DNA from: Bin87 sp965217175
GTDB taxonomy: Bacteria > Chloroflexota > Dehalococcoidia > Lucifugimonadales > UBA3495
DNA: 64,000 bases
NCBI GenBank assembly: GCA_965217175.1
Contig: OZ244251.1
Span: forward strand, 1,736,001-1,800,000
Direction: 5' to 3'
The notes beneath the pieces were generated by a model, which searched no databases, was not told the origin of the DNA, and saw only the letters and a program-made list of their open reading frames with translations. Shown here in pieces: positions 48,984 to 57,893 of the stretch (its first letter is position 1; every line of letters starts with the position of its first letter). The position numbers were made by a program, and so were the translations under genes.

Positions 48984-49814
48984 CTAGAATTCCACGGGAC
49001 GCAGGTAGCTCATATCCTGGCGCCGCTCGAGATAACCGGCGCGGGTTTCATGGCCGTGGGCGAACACCAGCAGCCAGCCCTGCTGTTCGGCTTCGGCGAG
49101 GATATCCCGTTTCTGGTCGAGGCTGGTTTCCGGCTCGTAATCGAACGATGAGATGACGGTGAGCCCCAAATGGTGGGGAGTCGGCACCAGGTCTCCCAGG
49201 TAGACGATGCGTTCGCCGCCGTGGCTGTAAACCGCGATTTGATGTCCTGGACTGTGGCCATCGGTGACGATGAGATTAAGGCCCGGGAACAGCTCGGTAT
49301 CGCCGTCGAGCAGCTCCATGCGTCCGCGTTCGGCGATTGGCTCGAAGTCGTCGACGCGGAAAACGTCCGCGTGGCGAGCTGATGGGTCCTGGGCGTCTTC
49401 CCAACTGGCGCGTTGAACGTAGTAAGTTGCGTTGGGGAAGGACGGCACCATGTCGCCGACGCGGTCCATGCGGGTGGCGCCGCCGGCATGGCTGAAATGC
49501 AGGTGAGAAAGGACGACGGCGTCGACGTCCCTGGGTCCGATGCCGATCACCTTAAGACCACGCAGGAGCCTACTGGGGACCAAGCCGTAGATTTCCCTAT
49601 CGCGGAAATTGTCTTTAGGTCCGACGCCGGTGTCGATAAGGATATTGCGTCCATTGCATTGAAACAGCATGCAATTCAGGCCCATCGTGACGCGATTCTT
49701 GCGGTCGGTAGTGACCATGTTTTCCCACATCATTTTGGGGACGCGCCCGAAGATAGCTCCTCCGTCGACTTTGAACACGCCGTCGCTGATTACCTTTGCA
49801 CCGTTGGCTTGCAT
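48984..49814 (-). CDS. MBL-fold metallo-hydrolase with altered HxHxDH motif
   Basis: 276 residues. ATG nine bases after GAGGAG. The fold is clear from NGRNILIDTGVGPKDNFRD, VVLSHLHFSHAGG, TDGHSPGHQIAVY, YLGDLVPTPHH and a late VFAHGHETRAGY. The central motif is H104-L-H106-F-S108-H109: the Asp that usually binds the second metal and activates water is Ser. Overall length and order resemble lactonase-type or SoxH-like MBL proteins. It may bind one metal or act on a different bond. A 20-bp imperfect palindrome lies 27 bases upstream. Confidence 0.87.
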   Translation of the reverse strand: MQANGAKVISDGVFKVDGGAIFGRVPKMMWENMVTTDRKNRVTMGLNCMLFQCNGRNILIDTGVGPKDNFRDREIYGLVPSRLLRGLKVIGIGPRDVDAVVLSHLHFSHAGGATRMDRVGDMVPSFPNATYYVQRASWEDAQDPSARHADVFRVDDFEPIAERGRMELLDGDTELFPGLNLIVTDGHSPGHQIAVYSHGGERIVYLGDLVPTPHHLGLTVISSFDYEPETSLDQKRDILAEAEQQGWLLVFAHGHETRAGYLERRQDMSYLRPVEF

Positions 49815-49840
49815 CGCTGGTTACTCCTCAATAATTTGTT

Positions 49841-49860
49841 GGAATCCGATATCGGGTTCC
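49841..49860. repeat. imperfect palindrome upstream of the MBL-fold gene
   Basis: GGAATCCGATATCGGGTTCC differs from its reverse complement at one symmetrical pair only. It lies 27 bases before the start on the minus strand, where an operator or a leader hairpin could act. Confidence 0.4.
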
Positions 49861-50270
49861 TAGAAGCCACAACCGCTAAATTGATATTATTTGATCGTTG
49901 ATTTGGGCGGTTAATCGTGGCGATAGACGTCCCGTCCGGAAGCTCATCCTGATTTTGTAAAGAGTAAATTTATTGGCACGGAATACGCTGCTACCCACTG
50001 TACATCGACCCTATGGTTTTTGGTCAATACAAAAAAGATACCAAATAACCCGTTTTTCATAAATTTTCATAACATTTACATACCGGGCTCTATTTCCTAA
50101 TTCGACACGGGGTTGTTGGGGGTACGATTATCAATTTCTGCACGCAACCAACTGAACCTGAGCCCGGTTATACCCCGGAACCGACAAGTACCGGGATCCA
50201 TTGACCGAGTCCGAATCCTGAATGTTCCGTTTCCCGGTCTCCCGCGGGCTCCGACAGGCAGGTTCAAGCA
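49861..50270. other. AT-rich intergenic region
   Basis: About 410 bases between two divergent genes, clearly more AT-rich than the rest (around 49970-50100). I see TTGGT/ACCAA arms near 50020-50045 and several T-runs but no confident promoter, RNA or gene. Confidence 0.5.
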
Positions 50271-51203
50271 ATGAATGAGGCCGATAAGCCCCGTCCATCC
50301 GACCGCGACCGCCATTCAGCCAGGCGGCGGGTATACCGCGCCCTTGAACCGGCGGGCTCGGCGCCATCGGCTGGAAACGCGAGCTGGATCAATACCGTGT
50401 ACACGGTCGAGGCAGTTCTCGTTACGGTCATCCTGATCAATTCTGCCTCGCTGATTCTCTGGACGGTCCCGACGTTAGAAAGGTCTTACTCCCTGTGGTT
50501 CCACGTCGTGGAGTACTGCACCGTGGCGGTGTTCCTGTTGGAGTACGCGCTGAGGTTTTGGGCGGCGCCCGAAGCGAATCCGGAGGGCAGGGACTGGCGG
50601 CAGCGCTGGAAGTACGTAGTCTCTCCCGCCGCGCTCATTGACGCAGCGGCCCTGTATCCTTCTGCGGCGGCGGCCATAACCTTGTTGGTATCCGGTGATG
50701 GGCCCAACCTGTCTTTCCTGCTGGCGGTTCGTCTGATCACCCGGTCGGCCAAACTGGCCAGGTATTTCTCCGGGGGTCGCAGACTGGGAGCGGCGGTGCG
50801 GTTGAAAAGCAGCCAGCTACTGACCGCCATCGCGGCCCTGCTGTTAATATTGGTGATTGCCGCGTCGTTGATGTTCTTCGCGGAATCGGAGGCGCAACCC
50901 GACAAGTTTACGAGCATTCCGGCGGCGATGTGGTGGAGCGTGGTTACTCTAACTACCGTGGGTTACGGGGATACCGTGCCGGTTACAATAACAGGGCGGC
51001 TGCTGGCGGCGGTGATAGCGGTTATGGGTATCGGTTTGTTCGCGCTGCCGGCAGGGATACTCAGCGCGGGTCTGCTGGAGGCCGATGCGGATGAGGGGGT
51101 GCACGGCAGCCGCTTTGGTCGGCGAAACGCCGGGGACTACTGCCCCCACTGCGGCCAGCAGATTGCTCCGGCGGACGCCGACGGACAGCCAGGCGGGTCG
51201 TAG
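50271..51203 (+). CDS. six-transmembrane voltage-gated-type potassium channel
   Basis: 310 residues. Membrane segments are at about 42-66 (S1), 75-98 (S2), 117-141 (S3), an Arg/Lys-bearing S4 (about 148-166, LAVRLITRSAKLARYF), S5 at 183-205 and S6 at 243-268. The pore loop carries the potassium selectivity filter TVGYGD (229-234). The tail ends with CPHCGQQI, half of a zinc ribbon. Likely sets membrane potential or exports potassium. The ATG has no strong Shine-Dalgarno. Its stop codon directly abuts the stop of the convergent gltX. Confidence 0.93.
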   Translation: MNEADKPRPSDRDRHSARRRVYRALEPAGSAPSAGNASWINTVYTVEAVLVTVILINSASLILWTVPTLERSYSLWFHVVEYCTVAVFLLEYALRFWAAPEANPEGRDWRQRWKYVVSPAALIDAAALYPSAAAAITLLVSGDGPNLSFLLAVRLITRSAKLARYFSGGRRLGAAVRLKSSQLLTAIAALLLILVIAASLMFFAESEAQPDKFTSIPAAMWWSVVTLTTVGYGDTVPVTITGRLLAAVIAVMGIGLFALPAGILSAGLLEADADEGVHGSRFGRRNAGDYCPHCGQQIAPADADGQPGGS

Positions 51204-52685
51204 CTACTGGGTCACGTCGGTAAGCAGTTTTCCGGCGGCAATCGACAACCGGTGCAAGACGCGCTCCTTACCCACTACCTCCATCATGTCGAAGAGGGGA
51301 GGCGTAGCGGCTCGGCCCGACATTGCAACGCGAAGCGCGCCGAAGAACTGCCGCCCGTTCAGACCCAGGTCGTCCCCCGTGGACCTGAGCAGAGATTCCA
51401 GGTGGTCAGCCTGGAAGTCGTTGGGATCGACCGAGACGAGGTCGGACGCAGCCCTTTCCAGGGCGGCGAGGGTGCTGGCCGAATCCATGTTGCGCTGGAT
51501 GAGCATTTCACCTTCGTAGGGAGGGTCATCCTCAAAGAAGTAGGACACCATCTCAGGCGCTTCGGCCAGGGTTTTGAGCCTTTCTTGTACAAGAGGAACG
51601 ATCAGCTGCAGATATGCTTCGTCGACGGGCAACAGGTGAGCCGGGAAGTTCTGTTGCAGGAACGGTAGAATCCAGCCGGCGAGCGTAGAGGGTTCGGCCT
51701 GGCGGATATACACGCCGTTCATCCACTGGAGTTTGTCGAGATCGAAGATTGCCGCGGGTTTGCCCACTCTTTCGAGGGTGAAATGGCTGCGGATGGTGTC
51801 CAGCGACATAACGTCGGTTTCGCCGTCCAGAGACCAGCCCAGCAGGACCATGAAATTGATAAGAGCTTCGGGTAAGTAGCCATCGTCGCGGTATTCCATC
51901 ACGGAGGTTGCGCCGTGTCGCTTGGACAGCTTGGCGCGGTCGGAGCCCAGAATCATGGGCAGGTGCCCGAAACGGGGCATTGGCAGGTTCAGGGCTCGGT
52001 AGAGTTGGACGTGGCGGGGAGTACTGGGGAGCCATTCTTCGGCACGCAGCACGTGACTGATCTGCATGGCGTGGTCGTCGACCACCACGGCCATGTGGTA
52101 GGTGGGGAACCCGTCGGATTTCACCAGCACGAAGTCATCGGTCAGTTCGTTCTGCCATTCAACGTGGCCGCGAATGGCGTCGTCCACCGAGGTTACGCCG
52201 GACTGGGGCATGGCAAAACGCAGCACCCACGATGCGCCGTCCGCCTCGCAGGCCCTTCGCTCCGAGTCGGGAAGATGCCGGCAGTGGCTGTCGTAGCCCT
52301 GTCGCACTTTGTTGCGGGCCTGCTCTTTTCGCAATTCGGCAACGCGTTCCGGCGAGCAATAGCAGCGGTAGGCGTCGCCGGATGCGATCAACTGCTCAGC
52401 GGCCGCGTTGTACCGTTCCAGGCGTTCGGACTGGAAGTAGGGGCCGAAATCGCCGCCGACCCGGGGGCCTTCGTCCCAGTCAATGCCCAGCCATTCCAGG
52501 CCGTTCAGGATGTTATCAACCGCGCCTTCCGTGATGCGACTCTGGTCGGTGTCTTCGACCCTGACGACGAAGTTTCCCCCGTTGTTGCGAGCGAAAAGCC
52601 AGTTGAACATGGCGGTGCGAATGTTTCCGATATGCGGGTCGCCGGTGGGGCTGGGAGCATAGCGGACGCGAACGGTATCGGACAC
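51204..52685 (-). CDS. gltX: glutamyl-tRNA synthetase
   Basis: 493 residues, class I synthetase. The HIGH box is HIGN in PSPTGDPHIGNIRT; KMSKS is KLSKRHGA. RVEDTDQSR and GIDWDEGPRVGGDFGPYFQSER are typical. GTG start seven bases after AGGAGG. It charges tRNA-Glu. A separate GlnRS gene lies directly upstream, so this enzyme need not mischarge tRNA-Gln. Last gene of a minus-strand run. Confidence 0.97.
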   Translation of the reverse strand: MSDTVRVRYAPSPTGDPHIGNIRTAMFNWLFARNNGGNFVVRVEDTDQSRITEGAVDNILNGLEWLGIDWDEGPRVGGDFGPYFQSERLERYNAAAEQLIASGDAYRCYCSPERVAELRKEQARNKVRQGYDSHCRHLPDSERRACEADGASWVLRFAMPQSGVTSVDDAIRGHVEWQNELTDDFVLVKSDGFPTYHMAVVVDDHAMQISHVLRAEEWLPSTPRHVQLYRALNLPMPRFGHLPMILGSDRAKLSKRHGATSVMEYRDDGYLPEALINFMVLLGWSLDGETDVMSLDTIRSHFTLERVGKPAAIFDLDKLQWMNGVYIRQAEPSTLAGWILPFLQQNFPAHLLPVDEAYLQLIVPLVQERLKTLAEAPEMVSYFFEDDPPYEGEMLIQRNMDSASTLAALERAASDLVSVDPNDFQADHLESLLRSTGDDLGLNGRQFFGALRVAMSGRAATPPLFDMMEVVGKERVLHRLSIAAGKLLTDVTQ

Positions 52686-52741
52686 GTTAGTCCCTCCTGG
52701 GCCGAGACTGGAATGGCAAGGCGAGGTGCAGCATCGCCTGG

Positions 52742-54457
52742 TTACTCACTGGTGGCCTGTCGGTTGATGCGGGCCCAACTGTCGCGCAGGGTTACGGTGC
52801 GGTTGAACACCGGGGCTCCGGGTTTGGAATCTCGAATGTCGGCACAAAAGTAACCCAGACGTTCGAATTGGTAGCGGTCGCCGGGGCTGGCGTCGGCCAA
52901 TGCGGGTTCGGCCCAGGCGTTTACGATCCGCAGTGAATCAGGGCTGATCAAGTCGGTGAAGTCCTGGCCGGCGTCATCAGCGGCGCTGGCGGGCGACGGG
53001 TCGGTGAACAGATTGTCGTACACGCGCACTTCCAGCGGCGCGGCGTGGGCCGCGGAGACCCAATGAATGGTTCCCTGGACACGCCTCCCGTCGGGCGCAT
53101 TGCCGCCGCGGCTGTTGGGATCGTAGGTGCAGTGAACTTCGGTGACGTTGCCGTCAGCGTCCTTGATCACGTCGGTACACGTGATCAGGCAGGCGTACCG
53201 CAGGCGAACTTCGCGACCCGGAGCCAGGCGGTAGAAACGCCGAGGGGGATCTTCCATGAAGTCGTCCCGTTCGATATAAATCTCCCGACTAAACGGAACC
53301 TGGCGCACTCCCATGGAGTCGTCTTCCGGATTGTTTATCGCTTCGAACAGCTCGGACTGGTCTTCCGGGTAGTTGGTGATAACCAGTTTCAGGGGGTTGA
53401 GCACGGCCATACGGCGGGGCGCGCGGAGATTCAGGTCTTCTCGCAGGCAGTATTCCAGCAGGGCGAGTTCGGTGACGGTATTGCGGCGAGCAATGCCGAC
53501 GCGCTCGCACATGTCGCGGATGGATTCGGGGGTGTAACCGCGGCGGCGCAGGGCGCTGATGGTGGGCATACGGGGGTCGTCCCAGCCGGCGACGTGCTCA
53601 TCTTCCACCAGGCGGCGCAGCATCCGTTTGCTCATCACAGTGTGGGAGAGGTTCAGGCGGGCGAACTCGATTTGACGGCTGCGGTAGATGCCCAGCACTT
53701 CCTGGCACCAGTCGTACAGGGGCCGATGGTCTTCAAACTCCAGGGTGCAAAGGGAGTGGGTAATGCCCTCGATGGAATCGGAGAGGGAGTGGGCGTAGTC
53801 GTACATGGGGTAGATGCACCAATCGTTGCCGGTGCGATGGTGCTCAGCGTGGCGGATGCGGTAGAGGACAGGGTCGCGCATGTTGACGTTGGGCGAGGCC
53901 ATGTCGATGCGGGCGCGGAGGACGTGAGCGCCGTCGGGGAACTCGCCGGCCCGCATACGGCGAAACAGATCGAGGTTTTCTTCCGTTGGACGGGTCCGAT
54001 GGGGACTCTCCCGGCCGGGGTCGGTCAGGGTGCCGCGGTAGTGGCGAATCTCCTCGGCAGAGAGGCTGTCAATGTAGGCGTTGCCGTCCAGGATGAGTTG
54101 CTCGGCGTATTGGTACAACTGCTCAAAATAGTCGGAGGCGTAGTAGACGTGCTGGCCCCAGTCGAAACCGAGCCAGCGGATGTCGGCCAAAATGGAATCG
54201 ACGTACTCGATATCCTCGCGTGTGGGGTTGGTGTCGTCGAAGCGCATGTTGCACCGGGCGCCCGGGAACTGCTCGCCGACTCCGAAATTCAGACAGATGG
54301 ACTTGGCGTGGCCGATGTGCAAATAGCCGTTGGGTTCGGGGGGAAAGCGGGTGACGACGCGGCCATCGTAGGCGCCGGCGGCCTGATCGTCGGTGATGAT
54401 GCTGCGGATGAAGTCGGTGGGTTCATTCCCCCCGGGATTTTCGGTTTGATCAGTCAT
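52742..54457 (-). CDS. glnS: glutaminyl-tRNA synthetase
   Basis: 571 residues. PEPNGYLHIGHAKSI supplies the HIGH box, VMSKRML the KMSKS box, and RFDDTNPTRE and WCIYPMYDYAHSLSD are GlnRS-specific. The C-terminal anticodon-binding beta-barrels are complete. It charges tRNA-Gln directly, in place of the GatCAB amidation route. The enzyme spread into bacteria from eukaryotes, so its presence in a Chloroflexota-like genome is a sign of past transfer. 56 bases separate it from gltX; weak ribosome site. Confidence 0.97.
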   Translation of the reverse strand: MTDQTENPGGNEPTDFIRSIITDDQAAGAYDGRVVTRFPPEPNGYLHIGHAKSICLNFGVGEQFPGARCNMRFDDTNPTREDIEYVDSILADIRWLGFDWGQHVYYASDYFEQLYQYAEQLILDGNAYIDSLSAEEIRHYRGTLTDPGRESPHRTRPTEENLDLFRRMRAGEFPDGAHVLRARIDMASPNVNMRDPVLYRIRHAEHHRTGNDWCIYPMYDYAHSLSDSIEGITHSLCTLEFEDHRPLYDWCQEVLGIYRSRQIEFARLNLSHTVMSKRMLRRLVEDEHVAGWDDPRMPTISALRRRGYTPESIRDMCERVGIARRNTVTELALLEYCLREDLNLRAPRRMAVLNPLKLVITNYPEDQSELFEAINNPEDDSMGVRQVPFSREIYIERDDFMEDPPRRFYRLAPGREVRLRYACLITCTDVIKDADGNVTEVHCTYDPNSRGGNAPDGRRVQGTIHWVSAAHAAPLEVRVYDNLFTDPSPASAADDAGQDFTDLISPDSLRIVNAWAEPALADASPGDRYQFERLGYFCADIRDSKPGAPVFNRTVTLRDSWARINRQATSE

Positions 54458-54543
54458 GGTTCCAGTGCTCTTTGACAGGATATTTGGCGACAGGACGTGG
54501 CATCCTCATGAATTATATATTGTGTCGGGCCAAATAGCGCCGT

Positions 54544-55494
54544 TCAGGGCGATGAAGCCGGGGAGTTTCGTAACTCACGCAGGACCCGCGCCAGCTTGGG
54601 CGGCAACGGGCTCTCATGATCTGACCACTCGCCGGTTATCGGGTGGTGGAAACCGAGACGAGCAGCGTGGAGGAACTGGCGGTCGAGGATCTGGCTGGCG
54701 CGCCCGTAGACCTGGTCGCCAAGGACGGGAAAACCGATGTGGGCCAGGTGAACGCGAATCTGGTGCGTGCGGCCAGTTTCCAATGATACGGTCAACAAGG
54801 TGTAACCGTTGAGGTTTTCGGCGGTGCGGTAGTGGGTTCGAGCGGCGCGTCCGTCTTCGACGACGGCCATGCGCTGGCGATGGTAAGGATGTCGGGCGAT
54901 GGGGGCGTCAATGGTTCCGGTGTCCGGCGTAACCATGCCCACGGCGACGGCCTGGTACTCCTTGATGATAGTGCGTAGTTGCATTTGCTCGGTGAGCCGC
55001 TGGTGGGCCAACTGGCTCTTGGCGACGACCAGCAGGCCGGAGGTGTCACGGTCCAGGCGGTGGACGATGCCCGGACGCAATTCGCCTCCCACGCCGCGGA
55101 TGTCGGGGCAGCGGGCCAGCAGAGCGTTGACCAGGGTGCCGTCGGGATGGCCGGGGCCGGGATGCACCGACAGGCCAGCCGGCTTGTCGACGACGACGAT
55201 GTCATCGTCCTGGTAAACGATGCCGATAGGTATGTCCTGGGGAAGCAGGTCGGTGGGCAATCGGGCGGGAGGCACGGTTACGACGATGATATCGCCGGTG
55301 TGGAGGCGTTGTGCCGGTCGGGTCGATTGTCCGTTCACGGTAATGCAGCCTTCGACGGTGAGGGCGTGGAGACGACTGCGTGACAGACCCTGGCTGGCGA
55401 GTTCAGTGATGCCGGCCAGGTAGGCATCCAGGCGGTTGGGATTGGGATCAACCACCACGTATTCGTAACGCTGGATTTCGGCGGCGGAAGTCAT
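54544..55494 (-). CDS. rluD: 23S rRNA pseudouridine synthase, RluD/RluA family
   Basis: 316 residues. Start ATG overlaps the lspA stop (ATGA). An S4 RNA-binding domain at the N-terminus (LSRSRLHALTVEGCITVNGQ) is followed by the catalytic domain with IVVVDKPAGLSVHPGPGH, the catalytic Asp in GIVHRLDRDTSGLLVVAK, and ETGRTHQIRVHLAHIGFPVLGD. It isomerises uridines in helix 69 of 23S rRNA if a true RluD; RluC-type sites cannot be excluded. Confidence 0.93.
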   Translation of the reverse strand: MTSAAEIQRYEYVVVDPNPNRLDAYLAGITELASQGLSRSRLHALTVEGCITVNGQSTRPAQRLHTGDIIVVTVPPARLPTDLLPQDIPIGIVYQDDDIVVVDKPAGLSVHPGPGHPDGTLVNALLARCPDIRGVGGELRPGIVHRLDRDTSGLLVVAKSQLAHQRLTEQMQLRTIIKEYQAVAVGMVTPDTGTIDAPIARHPYHRQRMAVVEDGRAARTHYRTAENLNGYTLLTVSLETGRTHQIRVHLAHIGFPVLGDQVYGRASQILDRQFLHAARLGFHHPITGEWSDHESPLPPKLARVLRELRNSPASSP

Positions 55495-56123
55495 GGGTGA
55501 GGGTGTCCGATGGTCATGATGCGTTCGCGGACGCCACAATCGGCGCAGCGTGCGCCGTTGGACAGCTCAATCATGGGGCCGTCACACAGAGGACAGGACC
55601 CCTCCATGCCGGGAGCTTCGGACCGGTGAGTCACGTCGACCTGAACCGGAGCGTCTCGCCGGGTGAGCAGTAACCATGCCATCAAGAACAGGCCGGTGAC
55701 GATAGCAGAGTCGGCCAGATTGAACACCGGCCACGGCCCGATGTCGATGAAGTCGGTGACGTGACCGAATAGAACCCGGTCCAGGAGGTTGCCGAAGGCG
55801 CCACCCATCATGAGGGCGATGCTGAGACGTATGAGGCGACCGGGTTGATTCTGGCTGCCGTAGACGAACCCGAGCACTACGATGCCGATGATCGAAACGA
55901 ACAGCAGGATGAGGTTTTGATCCTGAAACAGACCGAAGGCGCTGCCCGTGTTATGGACATGAGTAAAACGAAAGAACCCGTAAAAGGGCCAGGACTGATA
56001 GGTTGCCAGAGATTGACGGACGACGAACTTGGTCAGCTGGTCTAAAGTCAGCACCAACGCCGCCAGTTGCAGCAGGTTCCAGTCCTGATACACCGGCCGG
56101 CGGCGGATTGCGACCTTGAACAT
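55491..56123 (-). CDS. lspA: lipoprotein signal peptidase with C-terminal zinc ribbon
   Basis: 210 residues, about 45 longer than usual. The four-helix LspA core is intact, with catalytic Asp pair D115 in GNLLDRV and D138 in FNLADSA, and the conserved NTGSAFG at 58-64. It cleaves prolipoprotein signal peptides before the lipid-modified Cys. After the last helix (about 153) a cytosolic tail carries C177, C180, C193 and C196, a complete zinc-ribbon spacing. That tail is not part of the standard family. Gene order hydrolase-lspA-rluD, with an ATGA overlap downstream. Confidence 0.95.
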   Translation of the reverse strand: MFKVAIRRRPVYQDWNLLQLAALVLTLDQLTKFVVRQSLATYQSWPFYGFFRFTHVHNTGSAFGLFQDQNLILLFVSIIGIVVLGFVYGSQNQPGRLIRLSIALMMGGAFGNLLDRVLFGHVTDFIDIGPWPVFNLADSAIVTGLFLMAWLLLTRRDAPVQVDVTHRSEAPGMEGSCPLCDGPMIELSNGARCADCGVRERIMTIGHPHP

Positions 56124-56134
56124 GGAGTTGGTTG

Positions 56135-56773
56135 CTAGAGCAAATTATCGCGGAAGAACTGCACCACGCACTCGGCCATCTGACCCTCCTGCCCAACCCA
56201 GAAGTGGTCTGCGCCGGGCACCACGTGGTAGTCGGTGGGTGGGTCGAATCTAGCCAGTTGCTCATCGACACCGTCGGCGTTGACGAGGCGGTCGCGGTCG
56301 CCGGTGATGATCATCTTTGGGGTTATCTCGGTTTGCAACGGGCTGTCGGTGATGGCTTCGATAGAGGGAGCAACCAGAGCGATGGCTCGGGGCTTCTTGT
56401 AGAGTTGCTGGTGGGCGCAAATTACCCGGGTGCTGAACGAGTAGCCGCCAAGTCCGATGCGATCGTCGTCGACGTCAGGCAACGCACCGAGGAAGTCCAT
56501 GGCCACGAGAGTTTCCTCGTGCTCCTTTTCGCCCTTGGCGTGTTCGCCCTGGCTGTTGCCTACGCCGCGGAAATTGAACCGCAGGGAGGCAATGCCGGCA
56601 TCGGCCAGGCCGAAAGTGACGGCCACCACCACGTTGTTATCCATGTTGCCACCGTGGAGCGGGTGGGGATGGCACATGACGACGCCGGGGAACGGGCCAT
56701 CGCCATCCGGCAGGGCAATAATACCCTCGAGATTCATACCCTTGGCGGTGAAGCTGACTGCACTTTGTCGCAT
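56135..56773 (-). CDS. alpha/beta hydrolase (dienelactone/CocE-like)
   Basis: 212 residues. The ATG is eight bases after GGAGG. The oxyanion turn CHPHPLHGGNMDN is typical of a small hydrolase group, with FNFRGVGNSQGEHAKG after it. The nucleophile elbow is GGYSFST, the acid Asp likely in ITGDRDRLV, and the His in GADHFWVG. Substrate unknown; esters or short lipids are likely. First gene of the hydrolase-lspA-rluD-glnS-gltX run, 11 bases from lspA. Confidence 0.9.
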   Translation of the reverse strand: MRQSAVSFTAKGMNLEGIIALPDGDGPFPGVVMCHPHPLHGGNMDNNVVVAVTFGLADAGIASLRFNFRGVGNSQGEHAKGEKEHEETLVAMDFLGALPDVDDDRIGLGGYSFSTRVICAHQQLYKKPRAIALVAPSIEAITDSPLQTEITPKMIITGDRDRLVNADGVDEQLARFDPPTDYHVVPGADHFWVGQEGQMAECVVQFFRDNLL

Positions 56774-56892
56774 ATTGGTTCCCTCCACACGGGTTAGACG
56801 CTTTCGGACGTGCGTGAACTACTATATCAGGTTTGAATTTGAAGGGTGTGTGCGGCAGCCCGGGAATCGTGGCGGGATACTGACTGGGGTTT

Positions 56893-56940
56893 GGATCGTT
56901 GGGATTGCGGATCATTGGGATTGCGGATCGTTGGGATTGA
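56893..56940. repeat. 16-bp tandem repeat, three copies, abutting a start codon
   Basis: GGATCGTTGGGATTGC, GGATCATTGGGATTGC and GGATCGTTGGGATTGA lie head to tail. The last base of the third unit is the A of the lipoprotein ATG. Confidence 0.92.
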
Positions 56941-57803
56941 TGATGGGTGATGCAGGCAAGGCGTTGGGCGCGCTGCTGGTGATTGCGTTGCTGTTGGGGG
57001 CGTTGGCCTGTGAACGACCGGGTTCGGTACAGGGCACGGTCGTGCGAGAAGAAACGGTGTTCCACACTATGGAATTTCCAATCGTGATTACCGACCCAGG
57101 ACTGTTACCCCATCCCGATGGACTGCGGGGCTGCCAGAGCCTGAACCTTCTGAGCGCCACCACGGATGAAATAGGTTATAACGACTGGTGCGAGAAGACG
57201 CTTACAAACGTCGTGCTGAACGAGTGCAGTGGGATGGAAACCACCGAAGATGCACTGTCCTGCGCTCAATTGGCGCTATCCGACGTGCAGGAGATATCGT
57301 TGCGACACGCGATAGTACCGTGCACGGCCATCAGAGATCAACGGGATTCTGGCAAGTGCGCGGTCGAGTCCATCAAAGAGCATGAGAACAAAAACCTGGC
57401 CCTTCGACTGGTGTGGAAGGACGCACTCGATGCCGTATCTGCAAATCCGGCGGTGGCCAGCGGTAAATCGGCGTTTTCGGACTGTATGGTCGAGCGGGGA
57501 CATCAGCCGTTGACTGATGAATGGGAGTTGCCCTGGCAACGCAATGAGAGTGCGCAAGACCAGATGGAAAGATATAGGGCTGCGCCGGAAGAACTGCGAG
57601 ACCTCCGCACCTGGGCGCCGGTTGTTGCGAACGAATGCGGGTATGAATCAGGGTTGTACGAGGCGCAGGATGCAGCCTGGCTTGCTGAACTGCGCCGGCT
57701 GGAGGCGGAAGAGCCGGACAAATTCAGACCATTCGTCGAGCGTGGAGTCGTGAGCATCCTTGTAGAACCGGGAGTGGCAGTATCCCTGACGCTGCGGCGA
57801 TGA
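56940..57803 (+). CDS. predicted lipoprotein of unknown function
   Basis: 287 residues from the ATG at 56940; a second ATG follows directly. A signal peptide (KALGALLVIALLLGALAC) ends at C24, an imperfect lipobox ALAC, so it is probably a lipid-anchored surface protein. The mature part is hydrophilic, with about nine further Cys that could form disulfides (for example RGCQSL, YNDWCEK, LNECSG, ALSCAQ, VPCTA, GKCAV, FSDCMV, ANECGY). No known domain recognised. Three 16-bp repeats replace an ordinary ribosome-binding region. Confidence 0.65.
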   Translation: MMGDAGKALGALLVIALLLGALACERPGSVQGTVVREETVFHTMEFPIVITDPGLLPHPDGLRGCQSLNLLSATTDEIGYNDWCEKTLTNVVLNECSGMETTEDALSCAQLALSDVQEISLRHAIVPCTAIRDQRDSGKCAVESIKEHENKNLALRLVWKDALDAVSANPAVASGKSAFSDCMVERGHQPLTDEWELPWQRNESAQDQMERYRAAPEELRDLRTWAPVVANECGYESGLYEAQDAAWLAELRRLEAEEPDKFRPFVERGVVSILVEPGVAVSLTLRR

Positions 57804-57839
57804 TTGGCGGTTGCCATCCCGATGATCCTTCGACGGGCT

Positions 57840-57893
57840 CAGGATGAGTGGAGGCAGGTTCAGGATGAGTGGAGGCAGGTTCAGGATGAGTGG
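57840..57893. repeat. 21-bp tandem repeat, 2.6 copies
   Basis: The unit is CAGGATGAGTGGAGGCAGGTT (57840-57860), repeated exactly at 57861-57881 and then cut at 57893. It starts from a REP-like sequence CCTTCGACGGGCTCAGGATG (from 57827), a palindromic type common between genes in many bacteria. Confidence 0.85.

Noticed and set aside
53045..54475. Plus-strand frame opposite glnS, rich in Val/Gly/Ala
   Set aside because: Mirror of glnS codon usage; no start signal and no family match.
57840..57893. Possible CRISPR array
   Set aside because: Units are directly adjacent without spacers and there are fewer than three.
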